A stretch of 25,000 bases of DNA, from NCBI GenBank assembly GCA_016946835.1, contig JACVTC010000020.1:1-25000 (forward strand), written 5' to 3'. The DNA comes from Neocallimastix lanati (nom. inval.) (lineage: Eukaryota > Neocallimastigomycota > Neocallimastigomycetes > Neocallimastigales > Neocallimastigaceae). Made by a program: the position numbers and the translations under genes. The notes below the pieces were generated by a model. The model did not search any database, had not been told where the DNA came from, and was given only the letters and a program-made list of their open reading frames with translations. This document shows, piece by piece, positions 1-7,345 of this stretch; position 1 is the stretch's first letter, and every line of letters begins with the position of its first letter.

Positions 1-427
1 GATGGAAGGGAGAAGCAAGTTTCGTTGTGAATTGAAAGATTTACAAATAGCTGACCAAAATTTTGAAGTGAATTGAGAATCTTTATCAGAAAAAAAATCG
101 GAGGGTGGTTTATGAATACGAAAGAGATCATTTAGGTCTTTCTTGGGAACAAATAAAACAGAAGCACAGCTGGAGATTTAGATTTTCTAATAAATTTTTG
201 TCTTCATTTTCTTTAATATATCTTCGAAGCTAGAGGTTCTTTTTCAGTTAAGGGTAGATTGGGTCATAATGAAGTTTTTCATTTTGTTTGGTTTAATCTC
301 GCTATCAAAAGGACAATAAGGAGGTGATTCATTAGTGTATATTTTACTGAAAGTGTCTATAAAGGGAAGTAATTTTTTTGGTAATGATTTGCTTATTTTA
401 TTATTGATTTCTTCATTTTCATTTTTA
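1..427 (-). pseudogene. Degraded Ty3/gypsy pol: RT start fused to integrase core
   Basis: This is the continuation, on the minus strand, of the Gag-protease ORF at 428-1681, but in shifted frames and broken by stops. Reading leftwards, about 425-250 encodes the segment that precedes gypsy RT (SLPKKLLPFIDTFSK, then SPPYCPFDSEIKP). About 170-135 gives the start of the RT palm (ASVLFVPKKD). The next residues, from about 135 to 1, are integrase (LFRIHKPPSDFFSDKDSQF, TSKFW, and in another frame TKLASPFH), which normally lie more than 600 residues further on. RT catalytic, RNase H and integrase zinc-binding parts are therefore missing. At least three frame changes and internal stops are visible. 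The fragment runs off the left edge. It cannot encode an enzyme. The parallel with the chromovirus integrase at 13022-13597 (SDRGSQFTSKFW) makes the assignment secure. Confidence 0.8.
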
Positions 428-1681
428 TCATTTTGGTTTAGTAGTATTTAAAGGAACATAAGAAGTAAAGGAGTTAGGGATGATTAAACAATTTTCAACG
501 CAATAATTGGAATTAAATCTTAAGACTTTATTTTTGAAGTCAATATCAGGATTGTGAGTAGAAATCCATTCGAAACCTAAAATAGCACAATAGGAAGGAA
601 GGTCAACCACATAGAATTGAGTTTTACATTTGTGATTTTTATAAGTGATGGAAATAGGAAGAGTTTTACCAAGAATAGTTTGCTTTCCACCGATGCCAGA
701 TACCTTAGGGAAATTAGTTTTAGTTGAATACGGGATATTATTTTCTTTAATATAGTAGATATCCATTAAATTGATTTGAGAACCAGTATCGAGAAGAATT
801 TTAGCAGTAGAATTTGTATTATCAATACTCAAAGAAAATTCGTAAATAGGAAGATTTGAGTTAGAAACTCTAGGTCTAGAAATAGGTTTTGATTCGGGAT
901 TAGAAACGTAAGTGCTACTTGATGAAGGTTTATTTTTGTATTTATTTTTAAGTGGACAATTGTCGAGAGAATGTTCAGAGGATCCACAATATAAACAAAG
1001 ATTTTCTCTTCTTCTTCTTTCTTTTTCTTCTTGAGATAGAGGTCCATGAGGTTTGGATTTAAATTGCTTTTGGAAAAAGAATGATTTTTTGCTCTTTTTA
1101 TTTTTATTATTATTACTATTATTTGAATTTTGACCTTGAAGATTGGAGAATTGTCTATGAGTAGAAATACGATTATCGATTCTAGATGCAATTGTTTGCA
1201 TAGCAAGGAGGGTTTGAGGTCCAGGAAACATTTCTAAAATTCTAGTAGCAATATGGTCATGTAGACCGGCAAGAAAGGCGTCCATCTTGGCTTCTTCATT
1301 CCAGGAAGATTCATCGGCGTATTTATTAAATTCTAAAATATAATTTCTGACTTCACCAATTCGTTTTTGTTTGATTGTTCTTAATTTCTGGTTCGCAATA
1401 AAGGTAGAATCGTAGCTTCCAAATACTGATTTTAGTCTAGCAATGAATTGATTATAATTAAGGAGACAAGGATCTTGGTGTTCAATGAGGGTAGCAGCCC
1501 AATTCATGGCGTTTCCATACAAACGAGAAATGATATAGATTACTTTAGCTTCATCGTTTGCAAATCTTTCCGGTTGAATCATAAAAATAAGTTCCATTTT
1601 AGCTAGAAATCCTTTAAAGAATCGACGATCACCAGCAAAACCGTCCTTAAAGGTAGGATTTTCTTGGTTATAGTTGTCCAT
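428..1681 (-). CDS. Ty3/gypsy Gag-protease polyprotein, intact ORF
   Basis: The 417-residue product packages element RNA and supplies the processing protease. Residues about 15-170 look like a retrotransposon Gag capsid domain. An Asn/Lys-rich basic linker (about 180-225) follows. A CCHC zinc knuckle has C229, C232, H237 and C242 (CX2CX4HX4C). A retropepsin has active site ILLDTGS (D298-G300) and a second motif AILGFEW near 365-371. The ATG at 1681 starts the Gag-like sequence; no better upstream start is visible. The ORF ends in TGA at 428-430, and the pol-like sequence resumes in the +1 frame a few nucleotides later. This could be a frameshift signal (Ty3 uses +1) or an indel. The ORF is undamaged while the adjoining pol is wrecked, so it may be a Gag-only non-autonomous element or simply recent decay. 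No LTR can be assigned to it. Confidence 0.85.
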   Translation of the reverse strand: MDNYNQENPTFKDGFAGDRRFFKGFLAKMELIFMIQPERFANDEAKVIYIISRLYGNAMNWAATLIEHQDPCLLNYNQFIARLKSVFGSYDSTFIANQKLRTIKQKRIGEVRNYILEFNKYADESSWNEEAKMDAFLAGLHDHIATRILEMFPGPQTLLAMQTIASRIDNRISTHRQFSNLQGQNSNNSNNNKNKKSKKSFFFQKQFKSKPHGPLSQEEKERRRRENLCLYCGSSEHSLDNCPLKNKYKNKPSSSSTYVSNPESKPISRPRVSNSNLPIYEFSLSIDNTNSTAKILLDTGSQINLMDIYYIKENNIPYSTKTNFPKVSGIGGKQTILGKTLPISITYKNHKCKTQFYVVDLPSYCAILGFEWISTHNPDIDFKNKVLRFNSNYCVENCLIIPNSFTSYVPLNTTKPK

Positions 1682-2384
1682 ATTGAAATAAATAAGGTAG
1701 AGTAGAATAAGTTTTCAAAGATAAAGAATAGGCGGTAGAATCCAGAAGTTCCCAAAGTGGTAGTAGAGATTCCAATAATCCAAAAGGTAGTAGATAGGTA
1801 GTAGAGATTCCAAAAGTTCAAAAGTTGTTTATTGGTAGGTTTCCAAGGTTAATGGATAAGAACACAAAATTTTAATAACACTTTATAATATTTTATAATT
1901 AAATATTTTTATTTTATAATTATTTATCAAAAATTACTGAAATATAAACTAGATTATATAGTATTGGACCAACTAAATATATAATCTATCAAAGTTTTAT
2001 ACGATAAGTTCCTTTAGCCTTTTAGTGATAACGCAGATAAAATCGATTGTTAATGTCTTATAGACAAAAGGAAGTAATATTGTTAGATTCTTTATTATGT
2101 CTAACTTATTGTTAGCTGAAAAGAATAAAACAAATTATTTTCCCCTATATCAATAGTATCTGAACACTAAAATGTTACGAAAACAGAGACCAACTTCTGT
2201 CGCTTTGGAAGTCGTATAAACCTTATATTTATATTTTAATCTTTGTTTTCTTAATTATAAAATTATAATATTAATTATAAAATTATTGATTGATAAAATA
2301 GAATAGTACTATTGACTCACAACTATAGAAAAAACCGTCAGTACTATTATAACTAGTGCCGCGAGTAAGCACGAAATAAAATTT
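1682..2384 (-). other. Leader-like non-coding region upstream of Gag
   Basis: No convincing gene is present. Adjacent to the Gag start lies a purine-rich stretch with a 16-bp exact direct repeat (GGTAGTAGAGATTCCA at 1759-1774 and 1797-1812). The rest, to 2384, is AT-rich with patches of higher GC and no long frame. Its position between Gag and the conserved block at 2385-2610 suggests a retrotransposon 5' leader; this is inference. Confidence 0.4.
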
Positions 2385-2610
2385 TAAAATACTATATAAT
2401 TTTAATCTTACGCCTTCGGTGACGTAAGCTCCTTATTCGCCAGAGTTGTTGCAAACCTAGAACCGTTTTCCTTTATAATAGGCTACGGTGCTCTCTTATA
2501 GAGTTTTACCTAGTCTAGAACCAAATCTATTCGTCGAGTGCAACACTAAAGAAGACAATTCTTCTAACTCTGTATATGAGCTCTATTCGCTCGTATAAAC
2601 GCTTTTTAAA
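2385..2610 (-). promoter_or_regulatory. Leader block shared with the E2 leader
   Basis: On the minus strand this carries, in order, a segment containing ATAGAGCTCAT (about 2600-2575) and an exact 37-bp match (2408-2444) to 5467-5503 of E2. Both parts occur in the same order and sense in the E2 leader (5276-5503), about 130-170 bp apart, with unrelated sequence between. A weaker match (CTAGTTATAA) follows just beyond, near 2350. The 37-mer can form a stem CTTACG/CGTAAG with an inner CC-GAA-GG hairpin. Conservation of structure-forming blocks in otherwise different leaders suggests an RNA function such as packaging or translation. The function is not shown by the sequence. Confidence 0.6.
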
Positions 2611-2733
2611 TAAATAAATAAAAAAATAAAATTGAACAGGTTTTTCTTGCTATTATTTCAAGCAAGTAATTTATTAAAATAATTAAAAATAAAAAATTAT
2701 TATTATAATTATTAATATTATTATTATTATTAT

Positions 2734-2770
<37 letters not shown>

Positions 2771-2817
2771 CTAAGCTAATTTAAAAAATTATTATTTTTG
2801 TGATAAATTAAATGAAA

Positions 2818-2856
<39 letters not shown>

Positions 2857-3032
2857 CTAAAACTAATTGATTTATTTACTAAATTAATCTAAAATATTTA
2901 TCTAAAAATTAAAAATTTTTCTTACTAAATTAATTTAAAATAATTATCTAATTATTAATTAATTTTGTTGGTAAATATTAGAATTAATTTTAAAGGGTTA
3001 AGGTAATACAGGATTAATTTAATATTATCTAA

Positions 3033-3080
<48 letters not shown>

Positions 3081-3560
3081 GTTAAGGTAATGCAAGTTTT
3101 ATCTTAATAGGGTAGTACAAATTTAAATTGAATTATTTGATCGGGTAGTACAAGAATTTTTGTTATAAGAATTAATTTCAATAACTATAGGATTAGGATT
3201 ATCCGGTAATATAATAAATACAAAGGATTGAATTATATAATAGTGAGGATAACTCAAAACAGACAAGGTGATAATTTGAATAGGAATCAATAGGCAGTAA
3301 TTATTCGTTTGGGAGGAGATAAAATCCGAGATTAAAAGATATAGAAGTCCGGTATTAAAGAGATAGTAGATAAGAAGATTTATTCAAAGATTATTAGACT
3401 ACGATAGAGAGAACCGGAAGAGTAGGTATTTGTTCTTTAATAGTAGAATAGTAAAAGTAGAAACCCAACGATTGCCAAAAGATATTGAGAAGGTAGAATT
3501 CCTAAAAGTACGGTAGAATGTCTGAGAAATAGCGTAAAGGTATTGAGGGCTTGGATTAGC
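2611..3560. other. AT-rich non-coding region with three long T runs
   Basis: There are three T homopolymers of roughly 32-40 nt (2736-2767, 2822-2854, 3037-3076) in TTA/ATT-rich sequence. From about 3080 the DNA is slightly richer in G and repeats short words such as GGGTAGTACAA. No protein-like frame was found. A 74-codon minus-strand frame at 3399-3623 overlaps the LTR-A boundary and has no recognisable domain. Confidence 0.5.
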
Positions 3561-3600
3561 AGGTGCTTTTATTGTAACGGAGGTGCTTCTATTGTAACGG
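3561..3600. repeat. 20-bp tandem duplication across the LTR-A end
   Basis: Two copies of a 20-bp unit (3561-3580 and 3581-3600) differ at one base. Each ends in TGTAACGG, which in the second copy is the terminal sequence of LTR-A. The duplication therefore spans the junction between flank and LTR. Confidence 0.7.
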
Positions 3601-3813
3601 CGGGACGGGGTATAGAAACACACAAAAGAAGAAAACTCAATAGGTTTACACTATTTGTATAAATAATTCGTTTTATTAGAAATATTTTTTATTAATTATA
3701 AAATTTAAAATAATTATTAATATTAATCAACAAGGTAATATTTCGAATTACTTATACGTTAATTATTATTAATAAAAGCACGAAGAAAAATATTTTCATT
3801 CGTGAAGTTCGCA

Positions 3814-3823
3814 CTATTTATAC
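3814..3823 (-). promoter_or_regulatory. TATA box of LTR-A
   Basis: The minus strand reads GTATAAATAG. The same word occurs in LTR-C (18767-18775) and in both E2 LTRs (4919-4928, 12056-12065). It probably directs Pol II transcription from the U3/R boundary. Confidence 0.6.
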
Positions 3824-4111
3824 TTTTAACGGAAAAACAGTTTTAACATGTAAAAATAATTTTAAAGAAATATTTAGAAATATGTTTGTAATAATTAATA
3901 ATGTAAAGTTTCTAGAATATAGATTTTAATTGATGAAAATGAATCTTATCAAAAAGAATAAAATAATTTATATAATAAGAATTTCTAAATTCATTTCGGT
4001 TAAATTACAAACCGAAAGAATCTTTAACTTTCTATAATTTTATACAGAAAGAATATTCAAGAAGATATTATTAATAATTAATAAAATAATTAATAAAATA
4101 ATTATTTATGC

Positions 4112-4190
4112 AAAATGGGTTGAGGTGTGAGTCGAACCCATGAAGTATTGGTCATGGTCAATGTAACTAACCATTGAACCAAGGTTCTAA
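4112..4190 (-). ncRNA. tRNA-like Pol III module in LTR-A
   Basis: The minus strand has a perfect A box (TGGTTCAATGG, 4181-4171) and a near-perfect B box (GGTTCGACTCA, 4138-4128), 32 nt apart. A D-arm-like hairpin (CAATG/CATTG) and an anticodon-arm-like hairpin (CCATG/CATGG) are present, and T4 follows at 4115-4112. It is not a functional tRNA: the acceptor stem does not pair and the anticodon loop is too long. It could be a tRNA-derived or tRNA-mimicking Pol III promoter. LTR-B has an equivalent with the same spacing. Confidence 0.6.
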
Positions 4191-4200
4191 TTTTACTAAC

Positions 4201-4204
4201 TGAA
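4201..4204. other. E2 target-site duplication, left copy
   Basis: TGAA directly precedes the 5' LTR of E2 and recurs directly after the 3' LTR at 12199-12202. It shows that E2 integrated by a normal integrase reaction with a 4-bp stagger. Confidence 0.8.
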
Positions 4205-4700
4205 TGATAAGAATGTACTAAATAATGCATTCTTAATTAAATCTACGATTTATTTCTAATACATTATGTGTACATTATTATTTTTGTACTTTAATAAATT
4301 TTTAAATCCAAAGATCAAAAATTAAATCAAAAATTATATTAAACTTTATATTTTTATATTAAATCTTATATTAATAGTAATATTTTTATATATTTAAAAC
4401 TTATATTAGCAATATTAATAATAAATCTTATTTTTTTTATATTAATAATGAAAATTTATATTAATAATATTTTTATATATTGATAATTAAAAATTTATAT
4501 ATTATATTTTAACTTTTTATTATAAAATTTTATATCGAAATGTTTTATTTTATATTGAAAAATATTTTATTTTATTAAAAACCTTTATATTAGAATAGTA
4601 TTTTTATTTTTATTTGAATATTTTAACAGATTGTAATAAAAATTATAGCCAATTAAATAAATTCTTATTAGTAATATTTTAGATATTTTTAAATAAATAA

Positions 4701-4754
<54 letters not shown>

Positions 4755-5061
4755 TTTTATTAATATTATAAATGTATTTTATTTATATTGTTATAATTAA
4801 ATTTTATATAATTGATTATAAAAATCAATTTAAATTTAATAGTTTTTATATATAAAAAGAAAAATAATAATAAAATGTAATTTAGTGGCAAGAACAACTT
4901 TTATGCCTTGAAAAAAAAGTATAAATAGTTGTAAATTTTGCTACTAATTTTTAAATATCATCAAATAAAATCAAATAAATTTATAAATAAAAATAATAAA
5001 TAAATAAATAAAATTTGTGTTTCCTTACTTTATTTTTATTTAATTCTCTAAAACCTTAACA
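4205..5061 (+). repeat. E2 5' LTR
   Basis: Begins TGATAAGAATG and ends CCTTAACA (TG...CA). It holds a run of 50 A residues (4703-4752) and a TATA box GTATAAATAG (4919-4928), followed by AATAAA-rich sequence. It matches the 3' LTR at every position I compared apart from the A-run length. Confidence 0.93.
4919..4928 (+). promoter_or_regulatory. TATA box of E2 5' LTR
   Basis: GTATAAATAG, about 130 bp before the LTR end, in the expected position for the U3/R boundary. It would drive the genomic RNA of E2. Confidence 0.6.
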
Positions 5062-5067
5062 TTTATA

Positions 5068-5085
5068 TGGTGGAGATATCGGGGA
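5068..5085 (+). other. Probable primer-binding site of E2
   Basis: Six bases after the LTR end, TGGTGGAGATATCGGGGA begins with TGG, the complement of a tRNA CCA end. Its complement reads like a T-stem plus acceptor end, so minus-strand synthesis is probably primed by a host tRNA. I could not name the tRNA. Confidence 0.5.
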
Positions 5086-5149
5086 ATTAAATAGAAATAA
5101 TAGTAAATAACATAGATTTTTTTTTTTATTTTTTTTATTTTATATTGAT

Positions 5150-5195
5150 AAACAAGTAAGTCGTTAATCCTTTGATTAACCTATGGCGCTTGTTT
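5150..5195 (+). other. Stem-loop in the E2 leader
   Basis: Nested inverted repeats: outer AAACAAG/CTTGTTT (5150-5156, 5189-5195) and inner GTTAATC/GATTAAC (5163-5169, 5174-5180). They would fold into a bulged hairpin close to the primer-binding site. Such structures in retroelement leaders can act in packaging or dimerisation; no function is shown here. Confidence 0.45.
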
Positions 5196-5275
5196 GATAT
5201 ATATATAAAAAAAAATTTTTTTAAATAAGTAAAATTAAGATTCTAAAAAAACAAATTTTGTAAAATTATAACAAG

Positions 5276-5503
5276 GAGCGGATAGAGCTCATACACAGTG
5301 TATTCTCAGATAGCAACAAATTAACTCTATTCATAGTAGGTTATTGAATAGTAGTTAATTTGGAGATTAATTGGAAAGTAGACGAAGGTATTTGGTTACC
5401 GACCCGGTAATAATAGTTCAGCCTTCAACGTTTCAACACACGAAGGTGCGGGTACTTTCCAAGCACTGGCGAATAAGGAGCTTACGTCACCGAAGGCGTA
5501 AGA
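5276..5503 (+). promoter_or_regulatory. Conserved leader block of E2
   Basis: Contains ATAGAGCTCATACACAG near the start, and at 5467-5503 a 37-bp sequence identical to the reverse complement of 2408-2444. It includes the hairpin CTTACG...CGTAAG. Both copies lie in the sense strand of their presumed leader. A 76-codon frame overlaps this block (5371-5601) but shows no protein-like features. Confidence 0.6.
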
Positions 5504-6083
5504 TTGTTTTTTTTTATATATATTTTTTTACTTTTCTTTGTGCTAGTTATAAGGCACTTTATTATATAAAGTATCAGACTTTGGCTAACTTCGCCATTTA
5601 AATTTTTTTTTATTTTTTTTATTACTGATACTTTATTTGTTTAATAATTCCTGTAAAAGAATCTTAATTTACTTTGAAAATATTGTGTTTTTAGTTAATT
5701 TTTATTAATTAATAAAAATATTATTGAATACTTTTAAAATTTTTTTTTATTCCGTACATAGATTATCGGATTAAGTTTATCCTACATAGTAATTGGGCTA
5801 GTGGGCTCTGAACTGCTATATTTTATATTGAATATAGTAATCGTGGCACACGCGTGGCATGACACCATTAGGTAAGCTGCACGTCAGACAGTGTGTACTA
5901 TCAGATTGTACGACAATAAAGATTATTTTTTTTGTATTTAATAATTATAATTAATTAATAATTTTATTAGCTATAACAATACAATATTTATCGTTTAAAA
6001 AGAAAATTTTTGAAAGGTGAAAATAATAAATAAAACTTTGCTTCTAAATTTATTACTACAAATATACTAAATTACAAAATTCA
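5504..6083 (+). other. E2 leader, non-coding
   Basis: Rest of the leader. Mostly A/T-rich, with a more GC-balanced patch at about 5752-5925 that includes GGCACACGCGTGGCATG. No coding frame is supported. Confidence 0.5.
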
Positions 6084-6230
6084 AGTGGTCGATAAAGATT
6101 TCGAGCTTGAAAAATATTCTATTAAGTTGTCGATAAAGATTTCGAACTTAAAATTATTCTTAAAAAAGTAGTCGAAAAGAACCTCGTGCTTTATAATTTC
6201 TACTAAGTTGTCGATAAGGATTTCGAGCTT
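6084..6230 (+). repeat. Four phased 25-bp repeats in the E2 leader
   Basis: Units at 6084-6108, 6125-6149, 6167-6191 (diverged) and 6206-6230 follow AGTTGTCGATAAAGATTTCG plus AGCTT, spaced 41, 42 and 39 bp. They end about 180 bp before the gag start. The regular spacing suggests a binding or structural role, or an old duplication. Confidence 0.7.
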
Positions 6231-6412
6231 ATACTTACTAAAGAAAGCAAATAAAATTATTATTTTCAAAAATTACTAAGATATATTGTTTTAAAATTTG
6301 ATTCGATATTAAATTACTTGTTAAATTATATTTTTAAAGTTGGACTTTCAAATTTATTCGTATTTAATAACCTCGTTAATTTATAATAAAAAAATTATTA
6401 ACTAAAAACGAA

Positions 6413-7324
6413 ATGTCTACTAAAAGTACTTTAAGTTTTAAAGAATTAAAGAAAGAATTACGAGACATAGTGAAGCTTAGCAAGGACAATTTAGATATAA
6501 AGTCCTGGGCTACTGAATTAAAACTTTGGATCAAGATACAAGGTATCACAGATCCGGAAACAATATTTAATGCTTGTTTACTTACCAGCTCTGGTGAAGT
6601 TCAACGCGTTATTGAAGATTTGGGAGAAGATAGTGATGATGAAAGTGATGATTCATCAGATGAAGAAGAAGATGATGATGAAGAAGAAAATGTTGATGAT
6701 GATATTAAATTTCCTTCCCTTGAAAAAATTATTTCAAGTCTTGAAAATTTTTACGGTATTAAAGAAGACCAAAATTTACTTCTTAAAGAACTTCGTGCAA
6801 TGCGAATTAAAAGAAACGAAAAGATTAAAGACTTTAATGTAAGATATAGAACTTTGTACACTAAACTTGATAAAAAGAGAAGAAAGCGCATTGGTGTACT
6901 AGATTATATTGATTCTATTCAAAATAATTATGAAGCCTGGAAGAAATTATCCCTTAAAGATGATATAAGTATGGATAAAGCTTTCAAAATTGCCGAGAAA
7001 GTAGATAGACTTTCTGTAAGGAACAATAATATTAATACCTATAATGTTAATAATTCCCAACATAATCAAAATAATCAAAACAGTACTACTTCAAGACTTT
7101 ATCCTAAAAGAAGAAACGAAACTTTCCAAACAAATCAAACAAATAATAAACCGAAACCTCAAGATATTATAGAAGAATCAACCCAGAAAATGAGAAATTT
7201 ATCCGTTAAAACTTGCTTCTTCTGTAAGGAAGAAGGTCATTACTCATACTATTGCCCTCAATTAAATAAGATTATGGAAAAAAATAAAAAAGAAATATAT
7301 TCCAAAAAGTCTTTAAACTTCTAA
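6413..7324 (+). CDS. E2 Gag
   Basis: The 303-residue structural protein forms the virus-like particle and binds element RNA. Residues 1-60 and 98-200 are helix-rich, as in retrotransposon capsids. Between them lies a strongly acidic stretch (about 68-97, nearly all D, E and S). An Asn-rich linker (203-230) leads to a zinc knuckle C268, C271, H276, C281 (CFFCKEEGHYSYYC). The first ATG, after an A-rich leader, is the natural start. The ORF ends in TAA at 7322-7324, immediately after the slippery heptamer 7312-7318, so most ribosomes would make Gag alone and a minority Gag-Pol. No frame damage is seen. An acidic insert in Gag is unusual, since capsid/nucleocapsid proteins tend to be basic. Confidence 0.88.
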   Translation: MSTKSTLSFKELKKELRDIVKLSKDNLDIKSWATELKLWIKIQGITDPETIFNACLLTSSGEVQRVIEDLGEDSDDESDDSSDEEEDDDEEENVDDDIKFPSLEKIISSLENFYGIKEDQNLLLKELRAMRIKRNEKIKDFNVRYRTLYTKLDKKRRKRIGVLDYIDSIQNNYEAWKKLSLKDDISMDKAFKIAEKVDRLSVRNNNINTYNVNNSQHNQNNQNSTTSRLYPKRRNETFQTNQTNNKPKPQDIIEESTQKMRNLSVKTCFFCKEEGHYSYYCPQLNKIMEKNKKEIYSKKSLNF

Positions 7325-7345
7325 ATGGGAGCAGAAGCACTCCCA
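7312..7345 (+). promoter_or_regulatory. -1 programmed ribosomal frameshift site (gag to pol)
   Basis: The heptamer T TTA AAC (7312-7318) is in the gag frame as X XXY YYZ. A 7-nt spacer follows, then a stem TGGGAG (7326-7331) / CTCCCA (7340-7345) with an 8-nt loop. The gag stop lies in the spacer. After a -1 slip, translation enters the pol frame at 7318 and stays open to 11322. Heptamer, spacing, stem and frame relation all fit the classic mechanism. Confidence 0.85.

Larger units (their letters stand above)
3593..4204 (-). mobile_element. Solo LTR-A, larger part (split by E2)
   Basis: Together with 12203-12214 this forms a 624-bp LTR in minus orientation: TGTAACGAAATC at its start (12214-12203), CGTTACA at its end (3599-3593). 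Both ends are flanked by CTAT (3589-3592 and 12215-12218), a 4-bp target duplication. With no internal region attached it is a solo LTR. It aligns end to end with LTR-C (18461-19005), including the block with CTGTTTTTCC, GTATAAATA and TTCGTGCTTTTATTAAT. The TATA box is at 3814-3823, and a tRNA-like module sits near the 5' end. E2 inserted 16 bp from its start, duplicating TGAA (4201-4204 and 12199-12202). Confidence 0.8.

Noticed and set aside
829-1206. 125-codon minus-strand frame
   Set aside because: It lies inside the Gag-protease gene in another frame and lacks any domain.
3399-3623. 74-codon minus-strand frame with Ser/Thr-rich sequence
   Set aside because: It straddles the LTR-A border and the 20-bp duplication. 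No homologous pattern, so not called a gene.
4112-4190. A functional tRNA gene
   Set aside because: Boxes and two hairpins are present, but the acceptor stem does not pair, the T arm is poor and the anticodon loop is too long.
3593-4204. LTR-A as the 5' LTR of the Gag-protease element at 428-1681
   Set aside because: Considered because of orientation, but CTAT flanks both LTR-A ends, which fits a solo LTR instead.
5371-5601. 76-codon plus-strand frame in the E2 leader
   Set aside because: It covers the conserved hairpin block, ends in homopolymer-derived residues and has no protein-like pattern. The nucleotide structure explains it better.
6081-6269. 62-codon minus-strand frame
   Set aside because: Its apparent internal repeats come from the 25-bp DNA repeats of the E2 leader.
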